From: a bacterium CG_4_9_14_3_um_filter_65_15 | GTDB lineage: Bacteria; Krumholzibacteriota; Krumholzibacteriia; LZORAL124-64-63 | Length of the DNA stretch: 64,000 nucleotides | Direction of reading: 5' to 3' | NCBI GenBank assembly: GCA_002790835.1 | Contig: PFVX01000021.1 | Location: 1-64,000 of the forward strand | Part shown: in pieces, positions 50,691 through 59,254 of the stretch | Layout: each line of letters opens with the position of its first letter | Numbering within the stretch: the first letter of the stretch is position 1 | Notes under the pieces: generated by a model | The model's input: the letters and a program-made list of their open reading frames with translations, nothing else | The model's database searches: none | What the model was told of the DNA's origin: nothing | Made by a program: the position numbers and the translations under genes

Positions 50691-51214
50691 CGATTTCCTC
50701 GTCCTGGTAACGCACGGGAAACCCGCCGCCGATGTCCACCGACGAAAGCCTGATTCCGGCCTGTTCCGCCGCGCCGAAGACCTGCCGTGGTTGGACACCG
50801 CCAGCCGCACGTGCACGCGGGACCCCGGAGCATGGCGGGCGATCTGGGTGAGCTCGCCGGCGTTGTCGAAGGTGAAATCGTCCAGTCCGCTGGAAGAGGC
50901 ATAGGATATATGCCGCGGATCCTTCACGGTATCGGCAAAGATCAGGTCATCCCGGGGATTGGCGCCCGCCTCCACGGCCGCCAGGATCTCTCCCCGCGAG
51001 GCGACGTCGAACCCCGCGCCGATTTCCGCCAGGGCGGCCAGGATCTCGGGCTGGGGGTTGGCCTTGACGGCGTAGAACAACTGGGCCGCCGGCAGGACCG
51101 CCGCCAGCCGGCGGTAGTTGGCGATGATCTGGCACCGGCTCACCACATACAGGGGGTCCCGTGTTCCTCGGCCAGGGCCGCCAGTTCCTCGCAGGAAAGG
51201 TCAAAGGGGTCCAT
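50690..51214 (-). pseudogene. Decayed ornithine/diaminopimelate decarboxylase-like gene
   Basis: Pieces of a fold-type-III PLP decarboxylase are visible in three frames. MDPFDLSCEELAALAEEHGT starts at 51214; a missing C in a C-run near 51150 shifts the frame to VVSRCQIIANYRRLA and FYAVKANPQPEILAALAE (PLP lysine site), continuing to GAGFDVASRGEILAAVEAG and SRVHVRLAVSN. After that a deletion joins QVFGAAEQAGIRLSSVDIGG (in the third frame) directly, removing the middle, and the C-terminal half is replaced by the SRPBCC remnant. It lies nine bases before the end of the ProRS gene on the same strand. A real decay is likely; a sequencing error explains only the frameshift. Confidence 0.8.
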
Positions 51215-51222
51215 CCGATTTC

Positions 51223-52701
51223 CTAGTACGACTGGGCGAACAGCACCCGACCGATGCTCGGTTTCCCGCAGTGCACGCACTCTCCCCTGCTCCCGTCGCG
51301 CACGAAGGGAATGTTGCGGATGGTCACGCGGGTCTTTTCCTGCACCGCCTCCTCGCAATCGCCGTCGCCGCACCAATGGCACTGGGCGAAGCCGCCCTCC
51401 CCTTCGTACAGCTTCACGAAATCGTCCCAGGAATCGATGATGTATGTCGCGTCATCGCGCCGCTTGCAGGCGATCGCAAACAGGTCCTGCTGGATTCGCT
51501 CCAACTCGGCGGGCAAGGCGGTCGCCAGGTCCGCGAACGGCACGGGGTTCTTGGCGCGATCGTGGCGGGCGGCCATCATGACCTGCCCTGCGGCCAGATC
51601 GCGCGGACCCAGTTCCAGGCGCACGGGCACACCCTTGCGTTCCCACTCGGCATACTTCCAGCCGGGGCGCATCTTGTCCCGCTTGTCCACGTGTACCTTG
51701 CCCACCACCGGCCACAGTTCCGCGGCCAGCTTGTCGGCGGCTTCGCACACCGCGGCCATCTCTTCGTCGTTCTTCCAGATGGGCACGATCACGGCCTTGG
51801 TGTGCGCGATGCGCGGCGGCAGAACCAGGCCGTTGTCGTCGCTGTGGGTCATGATCAGGGCGCCGATGATGCGCGTGCTCATGCCCCAGCTCGTGGCCCA
51901 CACGTGCTCCACCTTGCCTTCGGCATCCTGGTAGGTCACGTCGAAGGCCTTGGCGAAGTTCTGGCCCAGGTCGTGGCTGGTGGCCGCCTGCAGGGCCTTG
52001 TTGTCCTGCATCATGGCCTCGATGGAGAACGTCTCCACCGCACCGGCGAACCGTTCGTTGGCCGTCTTGGTGCCGGTGATCACCGGCATGGCCAGGATAT
52101 CCTCGGCGAACCAGCGGTACACCTCCAGCATCTGCAGGGTCTCGGCGCGGCCTTCCTCGGCGGTGGCGTGGGCGGTGTGGCCTTCCTGCCACAGGAACTC
52201 GGTGGTGCGCAGGAACATCCGCGTGCGCATCTCCCAGCGCATCACGTTGGCCCACTGGTTGATGAGGATGGGCAGATCGCGGTAGCTCTGGATCCACTTG
52301 CGGTACTGGTCCCAGATCACCGTCTCGCTGGTGGGCCGGATGATGTATTCCTCTTCCAGCTTGCTGTCCGGGTCGGGGATCACCGTGGTCTTGCCGTCGA
52401 CCGTCACCTGCTTGAGCCGGTGATGCGTGACGATGGCGCACTCCTTGGCGAAACCCTCCACGTGCTCGGCCTCGCGGGCCAGAAAGCTCTTGGGGATCAG
52501 CAGGGGGAAGTAGGCGTTGACGTGGCCCAGCTCCTTGAACTTGTCGTCCAGGGTGCGCTGGATGTTTTCCCAGATGGCGTAGCCGTTGGGGCGGATGACC
52601 ATGCACCCGCGCACGGGGCTGTTGTCGGCCAGCTCGGCGGCCTGGATGACGTCCTGGTACCAGCGGCTGTAATCCTCTGAACGCTTGGTGATCTCGGCCA
52701 T
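51223..52701 (-). CDS. proS: Prolyl-tRNA synthetase (type 3, archaeal-like)
   Basis: A 492-residue class II synthetase charging tRNA-Pro. It has the class II motifs (CMVIRPNGYAIWENIQRTL, LPILINQWANVMRWEMRTRMFLRTTEFLWQEGHTAH, GMSTRIIGALIMTHSDDNGL split into conserved parts), the anticodon domain, and the C-terminal zinc-binding domain (CHWCGDGDCEEAV, GECVHCGKPS). It ends in tyrosine (LFAQSY), the hallmark of the short, zinc-containing type 3 enzymes found in archaea and some bacteria. There is no editing INS domain. ATG 52701 follows AGGAAA. Confidence 0.96.
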   Translation of the reverse strand: MAEITKRSEDYSRWYQDVIQAAELADNSPVRGCMVIRPNGYAIWENIQRTLDDKFKELGHVNAYFPLLIPKSFLAREAEHVEGFAKECAIVTHHRLKQVTVDGKTTVIPDPDSKLEEEYIIRPTSETVIWDQYRKWIQSYRDLPILINQWANVMRWEMRTRMFLRTTEFLWQEGHTAHATAEEGRAETLQMLEVYRWFAEDILAMPVITGTKTANERFAGAVETFSIEAMMQDNKALQAATSHDLGQNFAKAFDVTYQDAEGKVEHVWATSWGMSTRIIGALIMTHSDDNGLVLPPRIAHTKAVIVPIWKNDEEMAAVCEAADKLAAELWPVVGKVHVDKRDKMRPGWKYAEWERKGVPVRLELGPRDLAAGQVMMAARHDRAKNPVPFADLATALPAELERIQQDLFAIACKRRDDATYIIDSWDDFVKLYEGEGGFAQCHWCGDGDCEEAVQEKTRVTIRNIPFVRDGSRGECVHCGKPSIGRVLFAQSY

Positions 52702-52793
52702 GCCGATTTCCTTCCTTTAACCGGTCCACGAAACGGGTCGGACAAGGAAGGCAAGATAACACGCAAGGCAGCCGGTGAAAAGCGGCCGGAGCC
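52702..52793. other. Short gap upstream of proS
   Basis: The 92 bases between the HDOD stop and the proS start contain the AGGAAA ribosome site of proS and a weak CCGGT/ACCGG pairing. No clear promoter or T-box was seen. Confidence 0.4.
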
Positions 52794-54257
52794 TCAGACC
52801 GGCACCGCCGCCGCCAGAATCAGTCCGGCCTGCTGGGCCAGACCGGTCAGTTCGATGGATTGTTCGGCCTCGACATCGTCGCCGCCGGGTCCGCAATCCC
52901 CATAGAGCACGCCCGCCATGCCGCCGTCCGGTTCGGGCACCGGAGCCACGGCGTAGCCGCGGCAACGGGCTACCGCCAGCAACGCGTTTCCGGCCTGCCC
53001 GGCATAGGCCCCGCTCGCGGCCTGGGGAATGTGAAAGGAACGGTGTTCCAGCAGGGCGCGGGCCAGGGGGCCGGTGTCCCGGATGATGGGGAATGCCAGC
53101 TCCGGCGCCAGTTCCCGGGCTCCCGGGCCGGCCCACCCACGGGCGTGGAACACCCGACCTTCCCGATCCGCTTCCAGCAGCACGACCCGCTCGAAGCCCA
53201 GGATCTCGACCGCCCCCCCCAGCAGATCCGCCAGGAGAATGGAAGGATCTTCGCCGCTCGCCAGACCGGCGCCGACCCGCCGATACAGGTCCAGTTGCCG
53301 CGCCGTGCGCTGGGCGATTTCCTCCGGGCTCATGCGGCGCGGCGCCACGGTAACGCTGCCGTCCACGTTGACCAGCTGTCCGTAATCGCCCAGGTCCCCC
53401 AGGTCGAACCCCACCCTCCGGGCCAGATCCTCCAGCCGCTCTCCCACTTTCAGGTAGATGTCATCAAGCCGGGCCGAGGGAATCTGCAACACCCTACCCG
53501 CCTTGCGCAGGATCCGGTACTCCTCGGAGTTGCGGTCCGGCCGACAGGTGAACCGACTCATCACGTCGGCATAGACGATGATCCCCAGCAGGGGCGTGAT
53601 GTTCCGCGGCGGATTCAGGGGGTCGATGTCGTGGTGGTCCCCGATGATTTCCACGATGTCCGCGGGCAAGTTCCAGCGTTCGGCCAACCTGCGGCCGGCT
53701 CGGTCGTGGCTCAAACCGAAATGATGACGCTCGGCATCCAGCCCGGTCATGCCGGCTCTCTGATCCGCCAGCGCCGCGTCCATCACCGCCGGTGAACACT
53801 CCAGGAGAACGACCTTGCCGATGTCGTGGACCAGGGCGGCGACGAAGGCTTCTTCAGGGCGCACCAAGCCGGATGCTTCGGCCAGGATACCGGCGAAGCC
53901 CGCCGCAAGCAGGGAGTGGCGCCCGATCTCGGCGAGGTAGGGGGAGCGTGACAGCTTGCTCATCATATCGAAAACCGACAGCCCCAGCGCCAGCTTGCGC
54001 ACGGTCTCGAATCCGATGACGACCACCGCTCTGCGTACCGTGCGGATCTCATCCTGGTCCGAGCGCTTGTACATGGCGCTGTTGACCACCCGCATCACCC
54101 GCATGGTCAGAGCCTGGTCCTCCAGGATGCATTTGGCCAGATCGTCGGCGCAGGAATTGGCGTCCTCCGCCACCTTCTGGATCTGCAACAGGGTCTGGGG
54201 CAAGCTGGGCAGGTCGCCCATCTTCTCGATTTGCGCAAAGACATCGGCGGAATTCAT
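52794..54257 (-). CDS. HDOD-domain signalling protein with GAF-like C-terminal domain
   Basis: A 487-residue cytoplasmic protein. Residues about 8-200 form an HDOD domain (MGDLPSLPQTLLQIQKVAED, VRRAVVVIGFETVRKLALGL, AFVAALVHDIGKVVLLE, DRAGRRLAERWNLPADIVEIIGDHH). A helical linker and a GAF-like domain follow (AVEILGFERVVLLEADREGR ... YAVAPVPEPDGGMAGVLYGDCG). HDOD proteins act as non-hydrolytic signalling hubs in chemotaxis, stress and adhesion. The ATG at 54257 follows GGGAG by eight bases. Upstream sits a long hairpin shared with the end of the methyltransferase gene. Confidence 0.87.
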   Translation of the reverse strand: MNSADVFAQIEKMGDLPSLPQTLLQIQKVAEDANSCADDLAKCILEDQALTMRVMRVVNSAMYKRSDQDEIRTVRRAVVVIGFETVRKLALGLSVFDMMSKLSRSPYLAEIGRHSLLAAGFAGILAEASGLVRPEEAFVAALVHDIGKVVLLECSPAVMDAALADQRAGMTGLDAERHHFGLSHDRAGRRLAERWNLPADIVEIIGDHHDIDPLNPPRNITPLLGIIVYADVMSRFTCRPDRNSEEYRILRKAGRVLQIPSARLDDIYLKVGERLEDLARRVGFDLGDLGDYGQLVNVDGSVTVAPRRMSPEEIAQRTARQLDLYRRVGAGLASGEDPSILLADLLGGAVEILGFERVVLLEADREGRVFHARGWAGPGARELAPELAFPIIRDTGPLARALLEHRSFHIPQAASGAYAGQAGNALLAVARCRGYAVAPVPEPDGGMAGVLYGDCGPGGDDVEAEQSIELTGLAQQAGLILAAAVPV

Positions 54258-54340
54258 GGGCGCGGCTCCCGGTCGGGTGGAAATCCTACCTACCGGTTCC
54301 AATTCGGCATTTTCGCATTGATCCTTGAGGGATACCCGTG

Positions 54341-54437
54341 TGCCGCAAGGGTGATGCGTAGGCCCTGATCGAAATAATCCGCAGCCCGCAGGGCGAGGAC
54401 ATTTTTCGATCAGGGCCTACGCATCACCCTTGCGGCA
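54341..54437. repeat. Long hairpin at the 3' end of a methyltransferase gene (element copy A)
   Basis: Perfect 34-base inverted arms at 54341-54374 and 54404-54437 enclose a 29-base loop. The right arm is the 3' end of the methyltransferase gene, including its last codons and stop; the left arm is an inverted copy of it. The loop contains GCCC-GCA-GGGC (54384-54394) flanked by TAATCCGCA and GAGGACAT. A second hairpin at 59161 has the same loop flanks with GGCC-GCA-GGCC, the two changes compensating each other. No T-run is beside it. Confidence 0.9.
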
Positions 54438-55232
54438 TACCCAGTATCGCTCTCGATGGTCAATACCGAATCGTTTCAAGTCGGAAGAGGAGATTTCCCT
54501 GCCCGCGATCACTTCGGTGACCTCCCACTGCTCGCGTTCGAGAAGGTTTCCGAAATCGGGAGCGAATTGCCAGGCATGGGCATGGGCGCGGTAGGGATCG
54601 ATGCGGATGCTTTTGCTGTGGGCCAGACCCGGCTCGAAAGGCACCTGGATCCACGCCAGACCGCCCGGCTTGAGGACCCGCTGAATCTCGTCGACGCAGA
54701 TATCCAGTTCGGGAATATGTTCCAGGACATGGCTGCAGAAAATCCAGTCGACCGAGCCGTCAGCCAGGGAGGCTCCACGCAGGTCCGTCACGAAATCGGG
54801 TTGGAAACGCCGGTCGGCGGCGGCGAAATCGGTCCGATAACAGCGGCTCAGACCCTCGTGCTCCAGCAGGAAGCGCATGGCCGAGGAGAGGGAGAAACCG
54901 AGCATGGTTTCGGGCAAACGACTCGGCTGCGCCTTGAGCTCCTTGCGGACTCCCAGCACGAGCTGGCGGTGACGGTCGAAGGAGCCGCACCCCGGGCAGA
55001 TGCAATCACGGAGGACTTCGTCGGCGGAAAGAAAAGCCCGGAATCGCAGGCCGCGCCAGCCACACACCGAGCATTCCCGCGCCTCACCCAGTCCCGTGCG
55101 GGCAGCTGCGCCCAAAACCGCATTCTCGCCGGCCGCCAGCACGACTCGGGTCGCCTGCACCGGATGCCTCCACCAGCAGGCGGGCGAGCGGGTATCCAGC
55201 AGGGTGGTCCGAATGAATTCCAGGGCAGGCAA
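54417..55232 (-). CDS. SAM-dependent methyltransferase with N-terminal zinc ribbon
   Basis: A 271-residue protein. An N-terminal region contains paired CxxC motifs (ECSVCGWRG and CICPGCGSFDRHR) forming a zinc ribbon of the type seen in several RNA or sugar methyltransferases. The methyltransferase part has VTDLRGASLADGSVDWIFCS, HVLEHIPELDICVDEI and LKPGGLAWIQVPFEPG, the post-motif strands of class I enzymes of the Methyltransf_11 type. The start is TTG 55232, because TGA stands in frame nine bases before it; GGAG is at suitable spacing. The stop codon lies inside the right arm of a long hairpin. Substrate unknown. Confidence 0.8.
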   Translation of the reverse strand: MPALEFIRTTLLDTRSPACWWRHPVQATRVVLAAGENAVLGAAARTGLGEARECSVCGWRGLRFRAFLSADEVLRDCICPGCGSFDRHRQLVLGVRKELKAQPSRLPETMLGFSLSSAMRFLLEHEGLSRCYRTDFAAADRRFQPDFVTDLRGASLADGSVDWIFCSHVLEHIPELDICVDEIQRVLKPGGLAWIQVPFEPGLAHSKSIRIDPYRAHAHAWQFAPDFGNLLEREQWEVTEVIAGREISSSDLKRFGIDHRERYWVCRKGDA

Positions 55233-55256
55233 AGGCGGTCACTCCAGGGTATGGGA

Positions 55257-56171
55257 CTAGGGGGACAGATGTCCGCTCTGCTCGCGGGCATGGTAACTGG
55301 ATCGCACCAAGGGCCCGGATTCGACCCACTCCAGGCCGAGTTCGCGCCCGATGCTGGCGAATTCCGCAAACTCCTGCGGCTCGACATACCGTCGCACCGG
55401 GTGGTGGCGGTGCGAAGGCTGCAGGTACTGGCCGATGGTCAGGATCTGCACCCCGTTGTCCACCGCGTCCTGCATCAGGGCGACCACTTCGTCCCTCTTC
55501 TCTCCCACGCCCAGCATGATGCCCGTCTTGGTCTTGATCCGGTCGTCGTGCTCACGGGCCCAGGTGCGGGAACGGGCCAGAAGCGCCAGCGAACGGTGGT
55601 AATCGGCGTTGGTGCGCAGGGCGGGATACAGGCGGAGCACCGTCTCCAGGTTGTGATTGAGGATCTCCGGAGCGGCCTCCAGCAAGACCTGCAGCGCGGC
55701 TTCGTCGCCCATGAAATCGGGGATCAGCACCTCCACGCCACAACCGGGATTCAGCTCCCGGATCGCGTCGATGGTCGCCGAAAAATGCGCGGCGCCGCCG
55801 TCGGGCAGGTCGTCGCGGTTCACCGAGGTCACCACCGCGAACTTCAGCCCCAGGTGGCGCACCGTCTCGGCCACCCGCCGGGGTTCCTGCGCATCCAGCG
55901 CCGCCACCTTGCCCCCGGGAATGTTGCAGAACGTGCAATGGCGCGTGCAGACGTCGCCCATGAGCAGGAAGGTGGCGGTGCCGCTGGCGAAGCATTCACC
56001 CCGGTTGGGGCAATTGGCGCTCTCGCACACGGTGTGGAGCTCAGCCTGGCGCAGGAGGGTTTTCATGGAGTTGTAGGCTTCGCCGCCCTGGGGTTTCATG
56101 CGCAACCAGGATGGTTTGCGCGGGGGCAGCGGTGCCTTTCCCAGGTCGGTGACGAGATTCTCCCGGCTCAT
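55257..56171 (-). CDS. lipA: Lipoyl synthase
   Basis: A 304-residue radical-SAM enzyme inserting sulfur into octanoyl-protein to make lipoate. The auxiliary cluster cysteines are in CESANCPNRGECF, and the radical-SAM cluster in GDVCTRHCTFCNIPGGK (CxxxCxxC). The C-terminal RSSYHAREQ contains the conserved serine and arginine. SVNRDDLPDGGAAHFSATI and MLGVGEKRDEVVALMQD are typical. It overlaps the MBL hydrolase stop by four bases (ATGA), so both belong to one unit. LipB is not present in this window. Confidence 0.97.
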   Translation of the reverse strand: MSRENLVTDLGKAPLPPRKPSWLRMKPQGGEAYNSMKTLLRQAELHTVCESANCPNRGECFASGTATFLLMGDVCTRHCTFCNIPGGKVAALDAQEPRRVAETVRHLGLKFAVVTSVNRDDLPDGGAAHFSATIDAIRELNPGCGVEVLIPDFMGDEAALQVLLEAAPEILNHNLETVLRLYPALRTNADYHRSLALLARSRTWAREHDDRIKTKTGIMLGVGEKRDEVVALMQDAVDNGVQILTIGQYLQPSHRHHPVRRYVEPQEFAEFASIGRELGLEWVESGPLVRSSYHAREQSGHLSP

Positions 56172-57037
56172 TCGCCATCCCCCTGCGGACCGTCAGCCAG
56201 GGTGAAGACCTCTGCGGGGACGAAACGACCGTCCTCAAAAGCGATGGTGGCCGCTTCGTTCTCCGGGTCGTGCTCGAAAACCACGATGATCCCGTCCTCC
56301 ACCGCCCGGGTCAGGAACTGCTTCTTCTCGGTCACCGTCAGCAGGGGATTCAGGTCGAAGCCCATGATCCAGGGCACGTGCAACTGGCTCATGAAGGGAA
56401 TGAGGTCGGCCACGAAGGCCACGATGCCGCCGCCGGTATGAAACTCGACCACCTGCTGCCCCGGCGTGTGCCCACTGATGGGCTTGACCCGCACTCCGGG
56501 CATGATCTCCCCCGGACCGTCGACGAATTCCAGCAGGCCGGCCTGCTCCAGCGAGGCGAAATCCTCGCGGCGAAAACTGGCCAGGTCGCGCTCCGAGGGG
56601 TGGCCGGCCCAATCCCAATGCCGCTTCTGGATCCAGTGGCGTGCGTTGGGGAAAACCGGCTCCGGGCCATCCTCGCCGTCGCGCAAGGCTCCGCCGGCGT
56701 GGTCGAAATGCAGATGGGTCAGCACCACGTCGGTGATGGATTCCCGGGTGATCCCCGCCTCCGCCAGTTCGGCCACGAGTTGGTTGGGCCGCCGCTGGAT
56801 GGCGAAGATGCCGCGCTTCTTCTCGTCCCAGCGGTCACCCATGCCCACATCCACCAGGATGCGGCGGTCGCCCTGTTCGGCCAGCAGACAGCGCAGGTCC
56901 AGATCGATGCGGTTGTGCTCGTCTGCCGGATGCGACTTTTCCCACATCGTCTTGGGCACCACGCCGAACATGGCGCCGCCGTCCAGCTTGAAGCGACCGT
57001 CATGGAATGCCCGGAATGTCCACTCGCCAAGTTTCAT
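56168..57037 (-). CDS. MBL-fold metallohydrolase (AttM/quorum-quenching lactonase-like)
   Basis: A 289-residue metallo-beta-lactamase-fold hydrolase. The metal motif is VVLTHLHFDHAGG (HxHxDH), with further ligands in ISGHTPGQQVVEF and VFEHDPENEAATI; RILVDVGMGDRWDEKK precedes the motif. This is the pattern of the AttM/AiiA-type N-acyl homoserine lactonase and related hydrolases, but general lactonase or thioesterase substrates are equally possible. The ATG at 57037 opens the pair with lipA. Divergent from sfsA. Confidence 0.85.
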   Translation of the reverse strand: MKLGEWTFRAFHDGRFKLDGGAMFGVVPKTMWEKSHPADEHNRIDLDLRCLLAEQGDRRILVDVGMGDRWDEKKRGIFAIQRRPNQLVAELAEAGITRESITDVVLTHLHFDHAGGALRDGEDGPEPVFPNARHWIQKRHWDWAGHPSERDLASFRREDFASLEQAGLLEFVDGPGEIMPGVRVKPISGHTPGQQVVEFHTGGGIVAFVADLIPFMSQLHVPWIMGFDLNPLLTVTEKKQFLTRAVEDGIIVVFEHDPENEAATIAFEDGRFVPAEVFTLADGPQGDGE

Positions 57038-57123
57038 TTGCGCTCCCGCGGGAATTGGACTGTCATGATCCGGAAAGAATAACCCGCCGCGCCCGAAGCG
57101 GCAACGCCCGAAGGATTCCCGCC

Positions 57124-57816
57124 GTGCTGTTCACGCCGCCCCTGGTCCGCGCCCGGTTCATCCGCCGCGAGAAAAGATTCCTCATCCACGCCGTGCTGGA
57201 AGACGGCGCCGAGGTCGTCGCCCACACCAACAACACCGGGCGCATGACCGGTTGCCTGACACCCGGCGGGACGATCTGGCTCAGCCCGGCGGACAACCCC
57301 CGGCGCAAGCTGGCCTGGACCCTGGAATTGGGCGAGAGCCCCGGCGGTGTCCCGGCCGGGGTCAACACGCAGCGGGCCAACGGGTTGGTGGCCGAGGGAA
57401 TGCGGGCGGGGCTGTTTCCGAATGTGTCATCCGACGCCGCAATCCGCCCCGAGGTCCCCTACCCCGGCGGCGGCTCACGGGTCGATTTCCTCGTCGGCGG
57501 CGGCATCTGGGTGGAGGTGAAGAACGCCACCCTGGTCGAGGAGGGCCACGCCCGCTTTCCCGACGCCCCCACCGCCCGCGGCCGCAAGCACCTCGAGGAT
57601 CTCGCGGCGCGGGTCGCCGCCGGAGACCGCGCCCTGCTCGTGTTCTGCGTCCAGCGCGCCGATGCCGCGACCGTCGGCCCGGCCGACGACATCGATCCCG
57701 ACTATGGGCGGCTGCTGCGAAAGGTGGCGGCGCAGGGTGTGGAGGTGGCCGCGTTGCGCATCGCGGTGACTCCTGAATGGCTGGAGCCGGAAAGGCTCCT
57801 GCCGGTCATCCTGTGA
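57124..57816 (+). CDS. sfsA: DNA/RNA nuclease SfsA (sugar fermentation stimulation protein)
   Basis: A 230-residue SfsA-family protein, which binds DNA non-specifically and has a nuclease-like core. LVRARFIRREKRFLIHAVLED begins the OB-like N-terminal domain; AHTNNTGRMTGCLTPGGTIWL and GVNTQRANGLVAEGM follow. The catalytic core is SRVDFLVGGGIWVEVKNATL with the PD-(D/E)xK-type acidic residues and lysine. The start is GTG 57124 with AAGGA upstream; the length matches the family (about 234). Confidence 0.92.
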   Translation: MLFTPPLVRARFIRREKRFLIHAVLEDGAEVVAHTNNTGRMTGCLTPGGTIWLSPADNPRRKLAWTLELGESPGGVPAGVNTQRANGLVAEGMRAGLFPNVSSDAAIRPEVPYPGGGSRVDFLVGGGIWVEVKNATLVEEGHARFPDAPTARGRKHLEDLAARVAAGDRALLVFCVQRADAATVGPADDIDPDYGRLLRKVAAQGVEVAALRIAVTPEWLEPERLLPVIL

Positions 57817-58125
57817 AGAAAAATCCCGTTGTTGAAATAATTTTTTACAATTCCCCCTCCCGGTTGTTCTGGGGCTGGGTAGACGCAGGCAGCAATACCC
57901 ATTTGAATGATCCATCCATTTCGGCAATTCGAGGGACGGCACACGAAGCGCCATATGATCGACCTGCTATCGGATCGTGTCCTTTTCGGGAAGAACGTCT
58001 TTTGCCTGCCATCCGCCGCATGACGGCTTACCGGTCCCCATCATCCCGGGGATCGGAGCCGTCGTCAGCGGGACGCGTTTTCGCGTCCCACGGGCAAGAC
58101 GTTCAGGCACCGAGAAGGAAACAAC
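57817..58125 (+). promoter_or_regulatory. Structured leader upstream of a papain-like peptidase gene
   Basis: This 309-base gap contains TGACGGCT and GGAGCCGTCGTCA around a CCCC/GGGG stem (about 58020-58070), then the perfect hairpin GGGACGCG-TTTT-CGCGTCCC (about 58071-58091), then CGGGCAAGACG and the GAAGGAAACAAC ribosome site. The clustered hairpins just before the start codon look like a regulatory leader. No known riboswitch class was recognised. An A+T-rich TTGAAATAATTTTTTACAAT block at about 57835 may hold the promoter. Confidence 0.4.
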
Positions 58126-59124
58126 ATGGCGCCTTCGGCGATGAAGGGAATCGGCTGGCTCAAGGAACGCAGCGACCTGCGGGACCTCTGGATCGACATC
58201 CAGGTTTCCCCGGACACGGCAAAAGGCACGACGGCCAAGACCAGGCCCCTGACGCTGAAAGGGCCGGACGGCCCACCGCCCGCAGGCAGGTTCGGAAAGG
58301 TCGCCGCCTCGGTCGGCGGCCTGTCCTTCCCCTATCCCCCACCGCAGCAGCATTTCAGCAACGTGAAGTGGTGTCCCCCCATCGAGGACCAGCTCACGCT
58401 GGGATCATGCACCGCCCATGCCGGGGTGGGATTGCTCGAATACTACGAGAACCGGACCCACGGCAAGCACATCGACGGTTCGCGGCTCTTCCTCTACAAG
58501 GTGACCCGCAATCTGCTCAACTGGACCGGTGACACGGGGGCCTACTGCCGCACCACCATGGGAGCCATCGCGCTGCTTGGCGTCGCCATCGAGGAGTACT
58601 GGCCCTACACGGACCGGTCCCCCGATTTCGACCAGGAACCGCCCAGCTTCGTCTACGCCCTGGCCCGGAACTACCAGGGCCTCACCTACCACCGCCTGGA
58701 CGGCGTCAAGGCGACCCTGCCCCTCGACGAACGCATCAAGTTCATGATCTCCATCGGCTGGCCGCTCATGTTCGGGTTCACCTGCTACGAATCCCTGCGG
58801 GCGGAGACCGTTGCCCTCACGGGTGAAATCCCGTTCCCTTCCGCGTCCGAAAAGGTCATCGGCGGCCATGCGGTGATCGCCGTCGGCTACGACGACACCA
58901 AGAAGATCCGCAACACCCGCCTCGGCGGCAGGGAAACCACCGGCGCGTTCCTGATCCGCAATTCGTGGGGCACGCAGTGGGGCTGCGTCCCGCCGGACGC
59001 CCCCGAAGACACGACCCGCGGCTACGGCTGGCTGCCCTACGAGTACCTGGACAGCGGTCTGGCCAACGACTGGTGGACCCTGACCATGGCCGAATGGAAC
59101 GACGCCGGGGTGTTCGGCATCTAG
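58126..59124 (+). CDS. Papain-like (C1) cysteine peptidase, apparently cytoplasmic
   Basis: A 332-residue C1-family peptidase. The catalytic cysteine is in IEDQLTLGSCTAHAGVGLLEYY, where Gln supplies the oxyanion hole; the histidine is in VIGGHAVIAVGYDD and the asparagine in FLIRNSWGTQWG. No signal peptide is visible: it starts MAPSAMKGIGWLKERSDLRD, and the first 70 residues form a short Pro/Lys-rich extension that may be an inhibitory propeptide. GAAGGAAACAAC precedes the ATG. It is convergent with the 2-oxoacid oxidoreductase genes and ends near a long hairpin. Confidence 0.92.
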   Translation: MAPSAMKGIGWLKERSDLRDLWIDIQVSPDTAKGTTAKTRPLTLKGPDGPPPAGRFGKVAASVGGLSFPYPPPQQHFSNVKWCPPIEDQLTLGSCTAHAGVGLLEYYENRTHGKHIDGSRLFLYKVTRNLLNWTGDTGAYCRTTMGAIALLGVAIEEYWPYTDRSPDFDQEPPSFVYALARNYQGLTYHRLDGVKATLPLDERIKFMISIGWPLMFGFTCYESLRAETVALTGEIPFPSASEKVIGGHAVIAVGYDDTKKIRNTRLGGRETTGAFLIRNSWGTQWGCVPPDAPEDTTRGYGWLPYEYLDSGLANDWWTLTMAEWNDAGVFGI

Positions 59125-59160
59125 CGCGTCCGCACCCAACCTTCGAGCGGCCCCTTCCCC

Positions 59161-59242
59161 CACCCGCCCGAAAACAACGAGTCCCGGTAATCCGCAGGCC
59201 GCAGGCCGAGGACATCCGGGACTCGTTGTTTTCGGGCGGGTG
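59161..59242. repeat. Long hairpin at the 3' end of korB (element copy B)
   Basis: Perfect 27-base inverted arms at 59161-59187 and 59216-59242 enclose a 28-base loop. With a few mismatches the arms extend to about 59143 and 59257, reaching the korB stop codon. The loop reads TAATCCGCAG then GCC-GCA-GG then CCGAGGACAT (59188-59215) and contains GGCC-GCA-GGCC at 59197-59207. Apart from two compensating bases, it is identical to the loop of the hairpin at 54375-54403. It lies between the convergent peptidase and korB genes. Confidence 0.9.
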
Positions 59243-59254
59243 AGGGAAAGGCCG

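Noticed and set aside
51140-51220. Sequencing error as the full explanation for the broken decarboxylase
   Set aside because: A dropped C in the C-run could be an error, but the internal deletion, lost C-terminus and fusion to an SRPBCC remnant cannot.
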